NCBI GenBank assembly: GCA_001600055.1
Contig: BCIV01000002.1
Location: forward strand, 686,287-750,286
Length of the DNA stretch: 64,000 nucleotides
Direction: 5' to 3'
From: Filobasidium wieringae
Taxonomy: Eukaryota > Basidiomycota > Tremellomycetes > Filobasidiales > Filobasidiaceae
The notes under the pieces are model-generated. The model searched no databases. It was not told the DNA's origin and worked only from the letters and a program-made list of their open reading frames with translations. Both the position numbers and the translations under genes were made by a program. Shown one piece after another: positions 45,984 to 56,801 of this stretch (positions are counted from its first letter, which is position 1; each line of letters starts with the position of its first letter).

Positions 45984-46809
45984 ATGTCTTCGCAAGTCTT
46001 CTCACCTCGAGCGTCGACCAAAATGACATATGACATCCTTCCCCTACCGACTAATTTCAGTATCGATCGGAACGTGCCTTCTCCAGCCAAGCGACTGTCA
46101 TTGCAATCACTGAGCCAAGATGCGAATACCCACGTGGGCAGGAAAGTAAGGTTGTACGGCACAGTCTTCAAGGTCAGTACGATCACCTCGCTCAAGGTAT
46201 ACAGGACCATGTACTTGATCTTACTATCTTCTCTAGTAGTATGTGCAAGATCAGGATGCCCTATATATTACAGATCGATCGAGCTCTTCCCCATACCCCA
46301 TCATCCTAGTCTCAACCGGTATCATTCTGTCACAACCGTTCGCTCCTCTGGGAACAGAATCCAGCTATGGCCCGTCATCGGGTTCCAAATCATCATATCA
46401 GCAAGATCGAGAGAGCAAGGCATTGGAGAATGAATTAGAATACTCTCAAGGTCGATATCCCGCTGGATCAGGCCGCGATCTCATCCTCTCACCCCCAGTG
46501 GCGCATAATCCGTTCGATATGGAAGACGTCCAGCCTGCACCCCCTCGACACGAACAAGGTCGCACACGGGCAGGACTGAGATTAGAACCGGGGGAATCCG
46601 TGTGCGTCGTCGGCTGGGTGGAAAGAAGTTCCGAAGTAATCGATACGAGTTCGAACGGGAGGTTCATAGCTGGAATCATGGTCAAGGCCATCTTCATTTC
46701 CAACGTCGCAATCGCTTCAGATAACATTGAAGGCGATCATGACGCTAGACGGTACGAGCGCGACAACACGGAATTGTCAAAGCGAGAAGGCTTAGACGAG
46801 TGGGATTAG
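45984..46809 (+). CDS. OB-fold protein, possibly telomere CST subunit Ten1-like
   Basis: Two exons: 45984-46172 and 46240-46809 (252 residues; Met at 46,023 is an alternative start). Pattern: PSPAKRLSLQSLSQDA, then GRKVRLYGTVFKYVQDQDAL, YITDRSSSSPYPIILVSTG, a disordered insertion of ~80 residues, LEPGESVCVVGWVERSS and FIAGIMVKAIFISNVAIA. This order (L..L..G-x-VR-x-G-x-V..Y, then strand, G-x-x-V-x-V-x-G-x-V, final helix) resembles small OB-fold proteins such as Ten1 or RMI2. Ten1 caps telomeres with Stn1. The identification is by pattern only and needs a structural check. The insertion is Ser/Gln/Gly-rich. Confidence 0.5.
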
Positions 46810-47024
46810 AGCGATGCTGTCATGCGGTACGGCCATAGCCATCTTTCTGCGATGCATTATTGTTGTCTCTCGACTAGTGTGGTTACAAGCGATTTCGTCA
46901 TCTGCCCTCTACATCTAAACAACCAGTTGTAGTGCGGTTTCAAAGCATAAACAACCTGTCCGCAAGCTGATCAGCCGGGCTTCTCGCACACATTTTGGCC
47001 GAACGACACATACAAAAGCGAGTC
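46810..47024. other. Convergent spacer
   Basis: About 215 bp of 3' flank shared with the adenylate kinase gene. No feature. Confidence 0.3.
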
Positions 47025-48525
<1,501 letters not shown>

Positions 48526-48771
48526 AGCCGGATTGTTGCTGATGTCAATCGCTCGCTGGAATGCTTTCAGGTGGAAATACCCGACAGAAGCGTTTCATCT
48601 GGCGTTCGCGGTTCTCTCTACCTTACCCCAAGAGGACATGCGACGTACTGTCCAGCTACCAGCAAGCGATGATCCCATACATGATATATCTACAATACAC
48701 AGATCACAGCCATGTTACAAACAAGGTAGCCCAACAACGTAAAATACCAAGCCACGAAGGGAGCGTCATAT

Positions 48772-51700
48772 CTAATTCTTCTTCTTCTTCCCTTTGTCCC
48801 GCTTGGCAATCCTCTTGAGAGCTCGGACTTCCTTGCCTGTAAACCGGACACTATTTAGTGCACGAACCATACAGGAAAAGCCGCCTTGCACTTACGCATT
48901 CGAGCATCAACAATCTTATATCGACCCTTGACACCCTTCGGTCGTCCTTGAACTCCTCGGTTGACACCCTTGGCAACAACGACCTGCATCTCCTTCTTCT
49001 TGGGCTTGCCCGCGGCTTTCCCAAGAAGTTTGGCCATCTGCTGAGACTTGTCTCGCTCGCTCATATCAGGTGCATCGGTAAGACCGTCCATCTTTCTCCT
49101 GGCCTTGTCCAACCTGGCGGCAGCCTTGAACTTTTTCCTCGCTTTGGCTTCAGCGACCTTCTTAATCGGTCTCGCGTCCAGCGCACGTTGCTTTGCACGT
49201 AGAGCGTTAATGGCTTCCTTGGTGACAGGCAAATTCGGCTTATAATATTTGCCCTCGTCATCCAAGAACCAAGTAGGAAGACCGTCCTTGTGATTGAAGT
49301 TGTGCTTATTGAAACCGTCGTCGATAAGCTGATCAGCCGTGGTCTTGCGGTTCACCAACGCGGTCGCCATAGTAACAGCTTCGGCAGTTAGCAGACCCTT
49401 CTCTGTGAAGCGAAAGAGCAGGTCAAATATTATCCCAGAAAGAAGGCAGCGGTTGATGCTTACTTTGGATCTTCTGACGTTTCACTTCATCTTGATCCTC
49501 ATCTTCAATGTCCCACTGTAGGCCATCATCCTCCTGCACAGGTACAACCTCGAAGTCATCCGAGCCCTGCTCTGATTCAGCGATCTAACAAGGTCATCAG
49601 GCAATGAGCAAAAATGACCTTTACGTAGGAGTGGATGAAGAAACTGTCTTACATCATCATCAGCCATCTCGATATCTTCATCGTCGCTCTCGTCGGTCTC
49701 AATGTCGTCCTCGTCAGATGGCTCCTCCTCATCACCATCCAAGGCCGCAAGGTCACCAGCATCCTTGAATATCGACTGATCGAACCAGACCTGAGCTTGT
49801 CGGCTGATCTCGGCTTTCTCGACATCCGCTCCGATGTTGGTCACCAAGTTCTTGGCCGAGACGCCGTTGCGTTTGGCCATGGCAGCGGTCGCCGCACCGG
49901 GCAGCGCCAAACGTACTCGCTTGACTCGAGGGGCGTCCTCATCATCTCCGCTCTCTTCAGAATCAGAGTCGTCGCTATCTCGCTCCTCACCAATCTTGGC
50001 CTTGTTAGCAGCAACGAGATCCCAACCTCCCTCTTCGGATTCCTCGCCATCGTCAATCTCGCCGGCACCGTGACCCTGAGTCTTGACAACACCGTCGTTC
50101 TCATCGTTATCCTCCCTGATACCGTGCCAAGAGTCTCGGTTTCGGTCCTGCAGTCGGGCCTGCTTTACTCTCCACTTGGCGTCTCTCTCGTTCATCCTCT
50201 CCTTGTACGAGTCGTAGAGATTGTCAAGCTCGCCTTCCAGGTAGGCTGTCTTTGCCTCTCTTTCATCCTCGCTCGACATGTATTCCTCCTCGCTGTCTTC
50301 CTCTTCCTCAACGTCGTCCTCGGCTTCATCCATGCCGTCGGTGTCCTTGACAACATCAGCCAATCCCTTGCCCTTGACACCTCTTCGTCGGACCTCGTTC
50401 TCTCCGGTTCCCAAATCGAACATGTCCTCTCCCTTCAAAGCAGCGTCATCCTCCATGACCATGTCCTCAGGTGCGGTCATGCCCAATTGCAGTCTCTGAA
50501 TGGTTCTGGCCTTCTTCTCGTTCTGCTTCTTCTTCAGCCTTCGGGATTTCACGATGTTGTCCTCGTGTAAACGAGTCATTTCTTCCGTAACTTGAGTCTC
50601 CTCGTCTACAGGCTCCTCGATCGTGACCTTTTCCGTCTCTTCTTCAGCGTCCTTCTTCTTCACGTCCAACCCGACTTCAAGACGAATGGCGATCCTCCAC
50701 TTCATCAACTTCCTGAATTCACCCTTTCCGAGAACTCGCAAATCCTTGACACTCTCCTTAATGTCATCATTGGTATGACGGCTTTCGTACCAAACCTTCT
50801 CCTCCTCTCCCATTGGTTCTCCGTGCTTGTTCCATTCAAGAGCGTTACATCCGGAAAGCACCGTGACCGCTTCGATTGCGTTGGCATATACCAACGAACG
50901 AATGGGAAGAGCTCGATACAGAGTGTAGTCTCCTTCGGCATAACCATCACGCTGACGACGCTTCTTCTCGGGTGCGAAAATGTTGGTCTGTCCTCCGTTG
51001 GCAGCCAAACTCGCTCCAGGGTTCAATCCGGGGATAGCGTTGGGATCGGCAGTGATGGATGCAGGGAGAGGAGCGGAAGAGTTGGAAAGCTCCTTGAAAA
51101 CGTGCTTGGGGTCGAGGAATTTGGGATCGATGAATTTGGGAGCGAGGAAATCTTGGCAGACAACGAAAATCTCGGCAGAAACGTTACGGGAGGAAGGAGG
51201 CTTGGTAGCTTCGACCTTGCCAAACAGTTGGTTGAAGACCCACATGAGAGAGTTGTAGTCTCCACTTCGGAAAACCTTGGTGACGAAAGCTCCTCCCTTC
51301 TTCAAGAACTCGGTAGCGAGTTTCAGCGATTGTAATGTAAGTTCACTCTGAGTGAACGCATCCTGGATCCAGGCAGTACCGACATTGGGAGCTCCGTCGT
51401 GTAGAACCAGGTCAGCTTGGAAATGCTTTAGATATCCCTTCAAGGAAGTTCTGCAAGACTGGGTGGTGATATCTCCCACGAAGGTATGAACACCGGGAAT
51501 AGGACGGATGGGATCCAAATCGACTCCGACAATGAGCGATTGTTGAGGACAGTACTTTTGAGCGACTTGGAGCCAACCTCCAGGAGCTGCACACAAATCG
51601 ATAACGACTCGAGACTTGGCCAGAAGATCATACTTTCGGTTCAAATGCACCAACTTGCTGTGAATTTAGAATGCACCGTCAGTTCATTTAAAGCCAAGCA

Positions 51701-51812
51701 AACAGCCGGTCTGTACTCACAAAGACGAACGCGCTCGATAACCCTGACTCTTGGCCATCTGATAATACTTGTCCAAACGCTCACGACCGGTCTTCTTATT
51801 GTGTTTACCCAT
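48772..51812 (-). CDS. SPB1: 27S pre-rRNA 2'-O-ribose methyltransferase SPB1
   Basis: Nucleolar AdoMet-dependent methyltransferase acting on 25S rRNA during 60S assembly. Exon 1 (51812-51721) gives MGKHNKKTGRERLDKYYQMA, the invariant Spb1 start. Exon 2 from 51,657 carries the FtsJ domain: VVIDLCAAPGGWLQVAQ (AdoMet motif I), VGVDLDPIRPIPG, DLVLHDGAPNVGTAW and GGAFVTKVFRSGDY, consistent with the K-D-K-E tetrad. Long acidic and lysine-rich stretches follow (50.5-49.7 kb), typical of Spb1. The C-terminal Spb1_C domain shows HKDGLPTWFLDDEGKYYKPN, PIKKVAEAKARKKFKAAARL and VVVAKGVNRGVQGRPKGVKG. The last exon is RKEVRALKRIAKRDKGKKKK. A large antisense open frame exists here but is a shadow. Confidence 0.95.
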
Positions 51813-52215
51813 CTTGAAGCCTTTGCTAGATGCTGATAAAACGTGACGAAAAGGGGGCTCTTCTGAGCGAAAAAAGCAAGGGGGAAAAGAGCGACTATAA
51901 ATGCTCTGTTCAAGGAGGTGGTCTAACGTATGACAAGTATCAGACGAGGTTGATCGCTGAATGAAAATCGCTTCTGAGAGTGGGAAAGTGACACAGAATT
52001 GAACTTGACTCAACGTCGAGGCAATTCTGAAATATCGCGAGAAGCGCATTTTGATTTACGGCATCTTCACGAAATCTGGATCCGCGCTTTTAGATCGTAC
52101 CCTTTCGACCTAGAAGACGTTATCGATAATCGATCATCTGGAGTTCGAGACAGCTCATCTCGTTGGTGCATCGCGGTTCCTGCTCCTCAGCTTTCAAGAA
52201 CAGTCAACTGTAGCA

Positions 52216-52515
52216 ATGGCGGCCAAAGCTAAAGCGAGGTCCGTGACACCAGATTGCGTGGCGGGATCGCGAAACTGACTGCCATGTATCCAAAACAGGA
52301 CTGTGCTTGTCAAGCTCGTGTCGACTGCTTTGACCGGATACTTCTACACTGCCCGAAGAACGAGATTAGCAGAGAAGTTGGCTTTCAGGAAGTATGATCC
52401 AGTCGGTAAGTTACCCAGTTGTTGTTGACGAGCAGCTCGGGTCGACTGACAGATTTGGCTATGACCTTGAACAGTCAAGAAGCATGTACTCTTCACCGAG
52501 CAGAAAATGAAATAA
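52216..52515 (+). CDS. MRPL39: Mitochondrial ribosomal protein bL33m
   Basis: Three exons: 52216-52238, 52299-52405, 52475-52515, giving 56 residues, the normal length for bL33. The product MAAKAKARTVLVKLVSTALT, GYFYTARRTRLAEKLAFRKY and DPVVKKHVLFTEQKMK aligns along its full length with the bL33 family. Mitochondrial bL33 lacks the zinc cysteines, as here. Convergent with HNT1, whose stop lies 190 bp downstream on the other strand. The first donor (AG-GTCCGT) is slightly atypical but is the only one that keeps the frame. Confidence 0.9.
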
Positions 52516-52704
52516 ACGCAAACTTTCCCTTGACATCAATGAGCCTCGGAAGTCCACGGAACACGGCAGCTAGTAATCGCATCGTCTCTTCGAAATTGTA
52601 TCCGGTCACCACCCTGTACATTATGACACCAGCATGTTCCTCTTTCTGTCCACCATCTTTCGGATACGCTAGCCTGATGCAAATCATAACCTCGCATTTG
52701 GGCG

Positions 52705-53576
52705 TCACTCCTGGTCGATTTTACCTTTGAGCTCTTCAAAGGTCTTCTTGATCTCATCCATACCAAGCTATCACGACCATGTCAGCGTTCGGCTCTTTTG
52801 CCAACACAGAAAGAATACCACATACCCCCTGTCCGGGCCAACCGACTCCCAATCCAGCCTCATCACCTTCGACGGGCTTAGGGATGATATGGAAGTGCAC
52901 GTGGTCGACGATTTGGTGTGCCCATCTACCGTTGTTTTGCAGGATGTTGTAGTGTTCCGCACCCTAAATTGCCCGAGATAATGTCAAATCGTTGTTCAAG
53001 AACGATCAAACCAATCAGAGATACGGACAGTAGCTTTTGCAACCTTTTTGGCGAATGGAAGAATGTCCTTCATCTCGTTGTCAGGAAGCTCGGTCAAAGT
53101 CCGGCAGTGATCTGTCATGGCAAAATGAATGGCTAGTCAGACGTGAACGGTTTACGCTGCTGGACCGTTCTCGACTGACATTTGGGAATGACCAAACAAT
53201 CTGAAACAGTGTAATCGATAAGACATGAGTCGTTTTGTTGCAGCATTAACGGATATTTCACTCACGGCCTTTGGCAATTGGACCAACATCCATGAAAGCT
53301 AGAGCGCTCTCGGACTCAAGCAATTTGAAGCTGTTTTGCTGTATATTTGAGCATTTGGCTTTCAAACGTATCTGAGCGAAGCAATACATACCAAGGGATC
53401 TCGCCTGCACATCCAATAGGACGTTGTTAATTCTGATAGAAGTTTGAAGGTCTACGCTCACAAACTCGCCCTTGATGATTTTACAGAAAATGCAGCTGTA
53501 ATCCAATAGGTCGATTGATCAGGCTGTAGTAAACCGGTCCGAAAGTTTCAACGACATACCTAGCGAGAGATGACAT
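52705..53576 (-). CDS. HNT1: Histidine triad protein HNT1 (adenosine monophosphoramidase)
   Basis: Nucleotide hydrolase of the HINT branch. Eight exons; the first five are 53576-53560, 53495-53470, 53404-53392 (13 nt), 53330-53266 and 53200-53180 (21 nt). The product reads CIFCKIIKGEIP-CFKLLESESALAFMDVGPIAKG-HCLVIPK-YHCRTLTELPDNEM, then EHYNILQNNGRWAHQIVDHV and HFHIIPKP. The last contains the catalytic histidine triad HVHFH. The intron 53,469-53,405 must start with GC (G-GCGAGT) to keep the conserved KGEIP and the later frame. The nearby GTGAGC at 53,461 would shift the frame. Length and motifs fit the family. Confidence 0.9.
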
Positions 53577-53894
53577 GGTGATAGCTGTTCAAAGAGTGTG
53601 TCAATGACCTTGTTAAGCTGGTTGCAGAAGTGAGAATGAGTAATACATCTTCCAGGGAGCAGTCTGAGGTGTACAGTCACAAGTCAGTTGGCTCGAATTG
53701 TATCCGAAGACCGGAAGGAATTCGAATCCACCGCTAAAATCAGATGGCCTGTCTCGATAACGTTTCAGGCATCGACAATCAATTCTATAATTGGGTGGGA
53801 TATAAGATGTTATAACACGATCACCAGGATCTTCATACAACTGTGTGGTACCAAAAAGCCGGACTGAGGGTATCGACGAAATGCGACGCTGCAA
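53577..53894. other. Spacer between HNT1 start and DAD1 stop
   Basis: About 320 bp. No feature recognised. Confidence 0.3.
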
Positions 53895-54501
53895 TCAGTT
53901 CTCCTGCGCGAAATGTCTCCCTCCAGTACCGGGAACACCAGTACTTTGCTTCAAACCTTCCGTGTTTGGGGAAGCACTGGAGCCCAAGTCTCCTGTGTTA
54001 ACGCTAGGTTCTGATGGCTAATATAAGCCATACAGTTAGCTTTCGGTGAACGCAGCAGTTGGCTTCAGCTTATTTACCTTTTGCTCCCTTATCAGGCTAT
54101 CAAATTTCTGTTGAACAGCCTCCATATCAGCTCATAGCACATACGATATCCTTGGATCGAAAACTTACCCCCCATAGATCTGCGACTGTCTGGAACTCCT
54201 TTCCAACCCCAAAGACCTCCTCTAATTTCCTGTTCAGCGTATTGGCGGATCCCAAAAGGTCCTCGAATCCCTGTGTTGCGGGACAGTCAGACAACGAATT
54301 ATCTACACAACCCGCTAAGCTCACTGTTCCAATTTCTTCTATGAGTCGTGCCTTCTCCCGTTCGAAAAAGCTCATCCCATCGTTGTCCTGGGCTCCTTGC
54401 CCGACTACGCTAGCTCCTGCGGCATTACGAAATCCAGCTCCCGAGTTATTAGCTACGAAGGTTGGGGCAGAAGCCGCCATAGATTTTCGAGAGTGCATCA
54501 T
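53895..54501 (-). CDS. DAD1: DASH complex subunit DAD1
   Basis: The DASH/Dam1 complex is an outer-kinetochore ring that couples chromosomes to microtubules. Four exons fit. Exon 1 (from 54,501 or the Met codon at 54,480) ends in FFEREKARLIEEIGT. Exon 2 is GFEDLLGSANTLNRKLEEVF then GVGKEFQTVADLWG, the core Dad1 motif. Exon 3 is ADMEAVQQKFDSLIREQK. Exon 4 gives PSEPSVNTGDLGSS and ends at 53,895. The helical core followed by G-V-G-K-E-F-x-T-V-x-x-L-W-G is the Dad1 signature. The N-terminal ~45 residues are low complexity. HSK3, another DASH subunit, starts about 270 bp away in the opposite direction. Confidence 0.85.
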
Positions 54502-54771
54502 ATTCCAAACGGTCTGATCTATTTTGTCACCGTATAAGGCTGTCCGGACAACGACGTCCCGGTTTCCTGACATTCGAACATTCATGTTGACGATCTTGAC
54601 GGGACCTGTAGGCCTGAGACTTGGTGTCAACCACTTGTTTGTTTACCTTTTTGTCTGTCTACCCACAATGAACGTCAATCCCTACTACTTCAAGTCATGC
54701 AAGTCATTTACCTTCTACTGCTTGCTGCTGTACATCCTCTGCCAGCTAGCACCTCAAATATACATCGGAAC
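54502..54771. promoter_or_regulatory. Shared divergent promoter region of DAD1 and HSK3
   Basis: 270 bp between the divergent start codons of two subunits of one complex. Co-regulation in the cell cycle is plausible but no specific site was identified. Confidence 0.45.
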
Positions 54772-55088
54772 ATGCTGTCCCAACCCGCTTCTCAAAAGAC
54801 TCGTCATTACGCTCACCTCGCTTCTCGGTTGAAAACTCTACAAAGCCAACTAGCCGAGACGGAATTATGTATGCAAGGCATATCTGAGCACTTGAATGGG
54901 ATGGCTAAGCTTGGAGCATACTCAGGCTCTCAGTGAGTGGATCTTCGACTTCCAAGTGCTTCAGGATAGTTCGCTTACGGCCTTCAAAATACAGATTCAT
55001 GGCAGCCTCACGTCTGCTCGATGTAGATCTGGAAGCACAGACCTCTGGGAGGACCTCTCAGCCGGAAGACGACGGGTCTAGGAGATGA
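54772..55088 (+). CDS. HSK3: DASH complex subunit HSK3
   Basis: Two exons: 54772-54932 and 54995-55088 (84 residues). HSK3 is one of the smallest DASH subunits, binding microtubules as part of the ring. The product has the Hsk3 pattern: QKTRHYAHLASRLKTLQSQL followed by AETELCMQGISEHLNGM, then KLGAYSGSQFMAASRLL, where R-x-Y-x-H-L-x-x-x-L-x-x-L-Q and the F-M-A-A-S-R end are the family hallmarks. The tail is acidic and disordered. Such a short gene with a 62-nt intron is easily missed by automatic annotation. Confidence 0.82.
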
Positions 55089-55297
55089 TGGGAGCAGAGG
55101 TTTAGCAGAAACGGGGAACGGCGGACAAAGAACCGTACAGAAGAATCGCACACATAATACTGGTCATGGAAGCGTTGTAACGAATAGAAGCCAAGATACC
55201 AATCGGAAAATTCAAATTACAACTACGGAAGGCTCTGGAGAAATGGCTCCTGTGACCATCTCTGTAAGAAACACACAGAAGAAAGCTTAGTGTTATA
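55089..55297. other. Convergent 3' spacer after HSK3
   Basis: About 210 bp; nothing beyond 3' flanks. Confidence 0.3.
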
Positions 55298-56400
55298 TCA
55301 CTGTTTGATCGAGACTTGCGACCTACCAGAGTTCATGAGCTGCTTGAGCTCCTGCTGAGTCTGCTTGAGCCCCTGCTGAGCCTCCTTGAGCTCCCGCTGA
55401 GCATCCAACAACTCTTTGCCTCCTCCCATATTGTAGATTGCTCTCATGGCGAATAAGCCAGTCAAGATGACAGCACACAAGGCTTTCGCTTCGTCTTTCT
55501 GCCAATTTGGTACTACGGACTTCGGACTTATCTGGCTCTGTAGGCCGATCAGAGATGTAAGCTGGTCCAAAGGTTGAGTGAAGACAGGATGAGCCCTAGT
55601 GAGCGCTCCATATATCCAGCCGATGAGTCCGGGAACCCAGACGTCAACAGCCTTCCAGCCTCCCGGCTTAAGTTCCGCAGGACAGTTGAAGCTCCATTCG
55701 TTATCGAATAGTCCAAGACTGAAGGTCAAAGCTCCAGATGGTACTACGATAAGCCATCCAGCCAGTATCATCAAGTAAGGGTTTGATGCGATCTTGGGAT
55801 CCGGGTGAGATTGTACGAGGTCAAAGGAGACAGTGGTCAAGAGGATAGCTCGACCTAACGAATCGTGGATAGAGAGAGGCAGCTCGTGATTCAGGCTGGT
55901 TTTACGGGGTACCAAAGAATTCAGAGGGGTTCGAGTGACGAGGTAGTCTATGCGCAGGTCTAGAGTCAATACATCGTCACGGTCGCATCATGTTCCAAGA
56001 CGCCTTACGGACACCCCAGAACAAGATCAGAGTGTTAGGCGTCTGCAACCAAGAGGGCATGATTCCTAGACAAGGAGCTACAAACAGGAATCCGGTCAAT
56101 GAGGCTACTATGATCGAAAGCGAACTAGAGGTATTCACCTAAGAAAGATTCCCCACCGAACAGTAACACCGCGATGCCGAAAGCCTCCTGAACGAATCCC
56201 GGTCTCTTTCCTAATCCTGTCTCGTCATCTCTGATCGACCTGTTTCTACTTCTGATGTACTGGTCTATGATCACTGAGAGCCGCACGGCTCCAAGAACGT
56301 CCAGGAGAGGGAAGGGTAGGAAGTCCTTATGAAGGGTTGTGGTGCTCAGATATCGTTGTGCTTCGGCGAACCAAGATATCAACTGTGATGTCGATGACAT
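55298..56400 (-). CDS. Multi-pass membrane protein with C-terminal coiled coil, function unknown
   Basis: Three exons inferred: from 56,400 (SSTSQLISWFAEAQRYL, FPLLDVLGAVRLSVIIDQYI), a middle exon after a short intron (LTGFLFVAPCLGIMPSWLQT), and a long exon from about 55,954. At least five hydrophobic segments, e.g. FGIAVLLFGGESFLG, YLMILAGWLIVVPSGALTF, VWVPGLIGWIYGAL and ALCAVILTGLFAMRAI. A charged heptad-like tail follows (LKEAQQGLKQTQQELKQLM). The order of helices loosely recalls TRIC-type (TMEM38) cation channels and their fungal relatives, but no signature was confirmed. The proposed first intron is only about 34 nt. Confidence 0.5.
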
Positions 56401-56801
56401 GTCAGTGGCCTCGATGTAGTCCCTCCGGAACTAACTCTGGAACGGGAGTTTCGACTGTCAGCAAGCTCGAACTTGCGGTGTTGTTGTATAATGTGTATGT
56501 AAATGTTACACAGAGTAGTGAACAGGCAACCTGCCGAAGACATCCCGGAAGTAAGGCCGAGCAGTACGTAAGCCGAACCTTTGCACCTGCGGATCCGGCC
56601 CAGATCGCCCAGCAGGAGCGATCAGTCCAATCGTATGCGATTTCGCAGAGCCTCATGCGATTTCATCTTTGACGTCGGTCATATAGCCCCTAATTTGTAG
56701 CACAGCACACAGCACATCAAACATCGCGATTGTTGTCACAGACAACCATCCATCGTCCCATCGATAGATACCACTCAGACACGGGCAATCTCTCATCTGC
56801 A
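56401..56801. other. Upstream region of the accessory island, holding a degraded copy of a zinc-cluster-like segment
   Basis: Bases 56,569-56,598 (GTAAGCCGAACCTTTGCACC onward) match 59,148-59,177 at 27 of 30 positions, and GAAGACAT occurs 32 and 36 bases upstream of each. The copy here has no open frame in register, so it looks like a remnant. The rest is the promoter of the next gene. Confidence 0.4.
56537..56600 (+). repeat. Partial copy of the 59.1-kb segment
   Basis: From GAAGACAT to the CGGATCCG box, related to 59,112-59,179 with small gaps. Its 3' half is nearly identical. Confidence 0.45.

Noticed and set aside
49635..50570. Open frame of about 311 codons on the plus strand
   Set aside because: Fully antisense to SPB1, in a region of acidic/basic codon bias that opens the reverse frame; no motifs.
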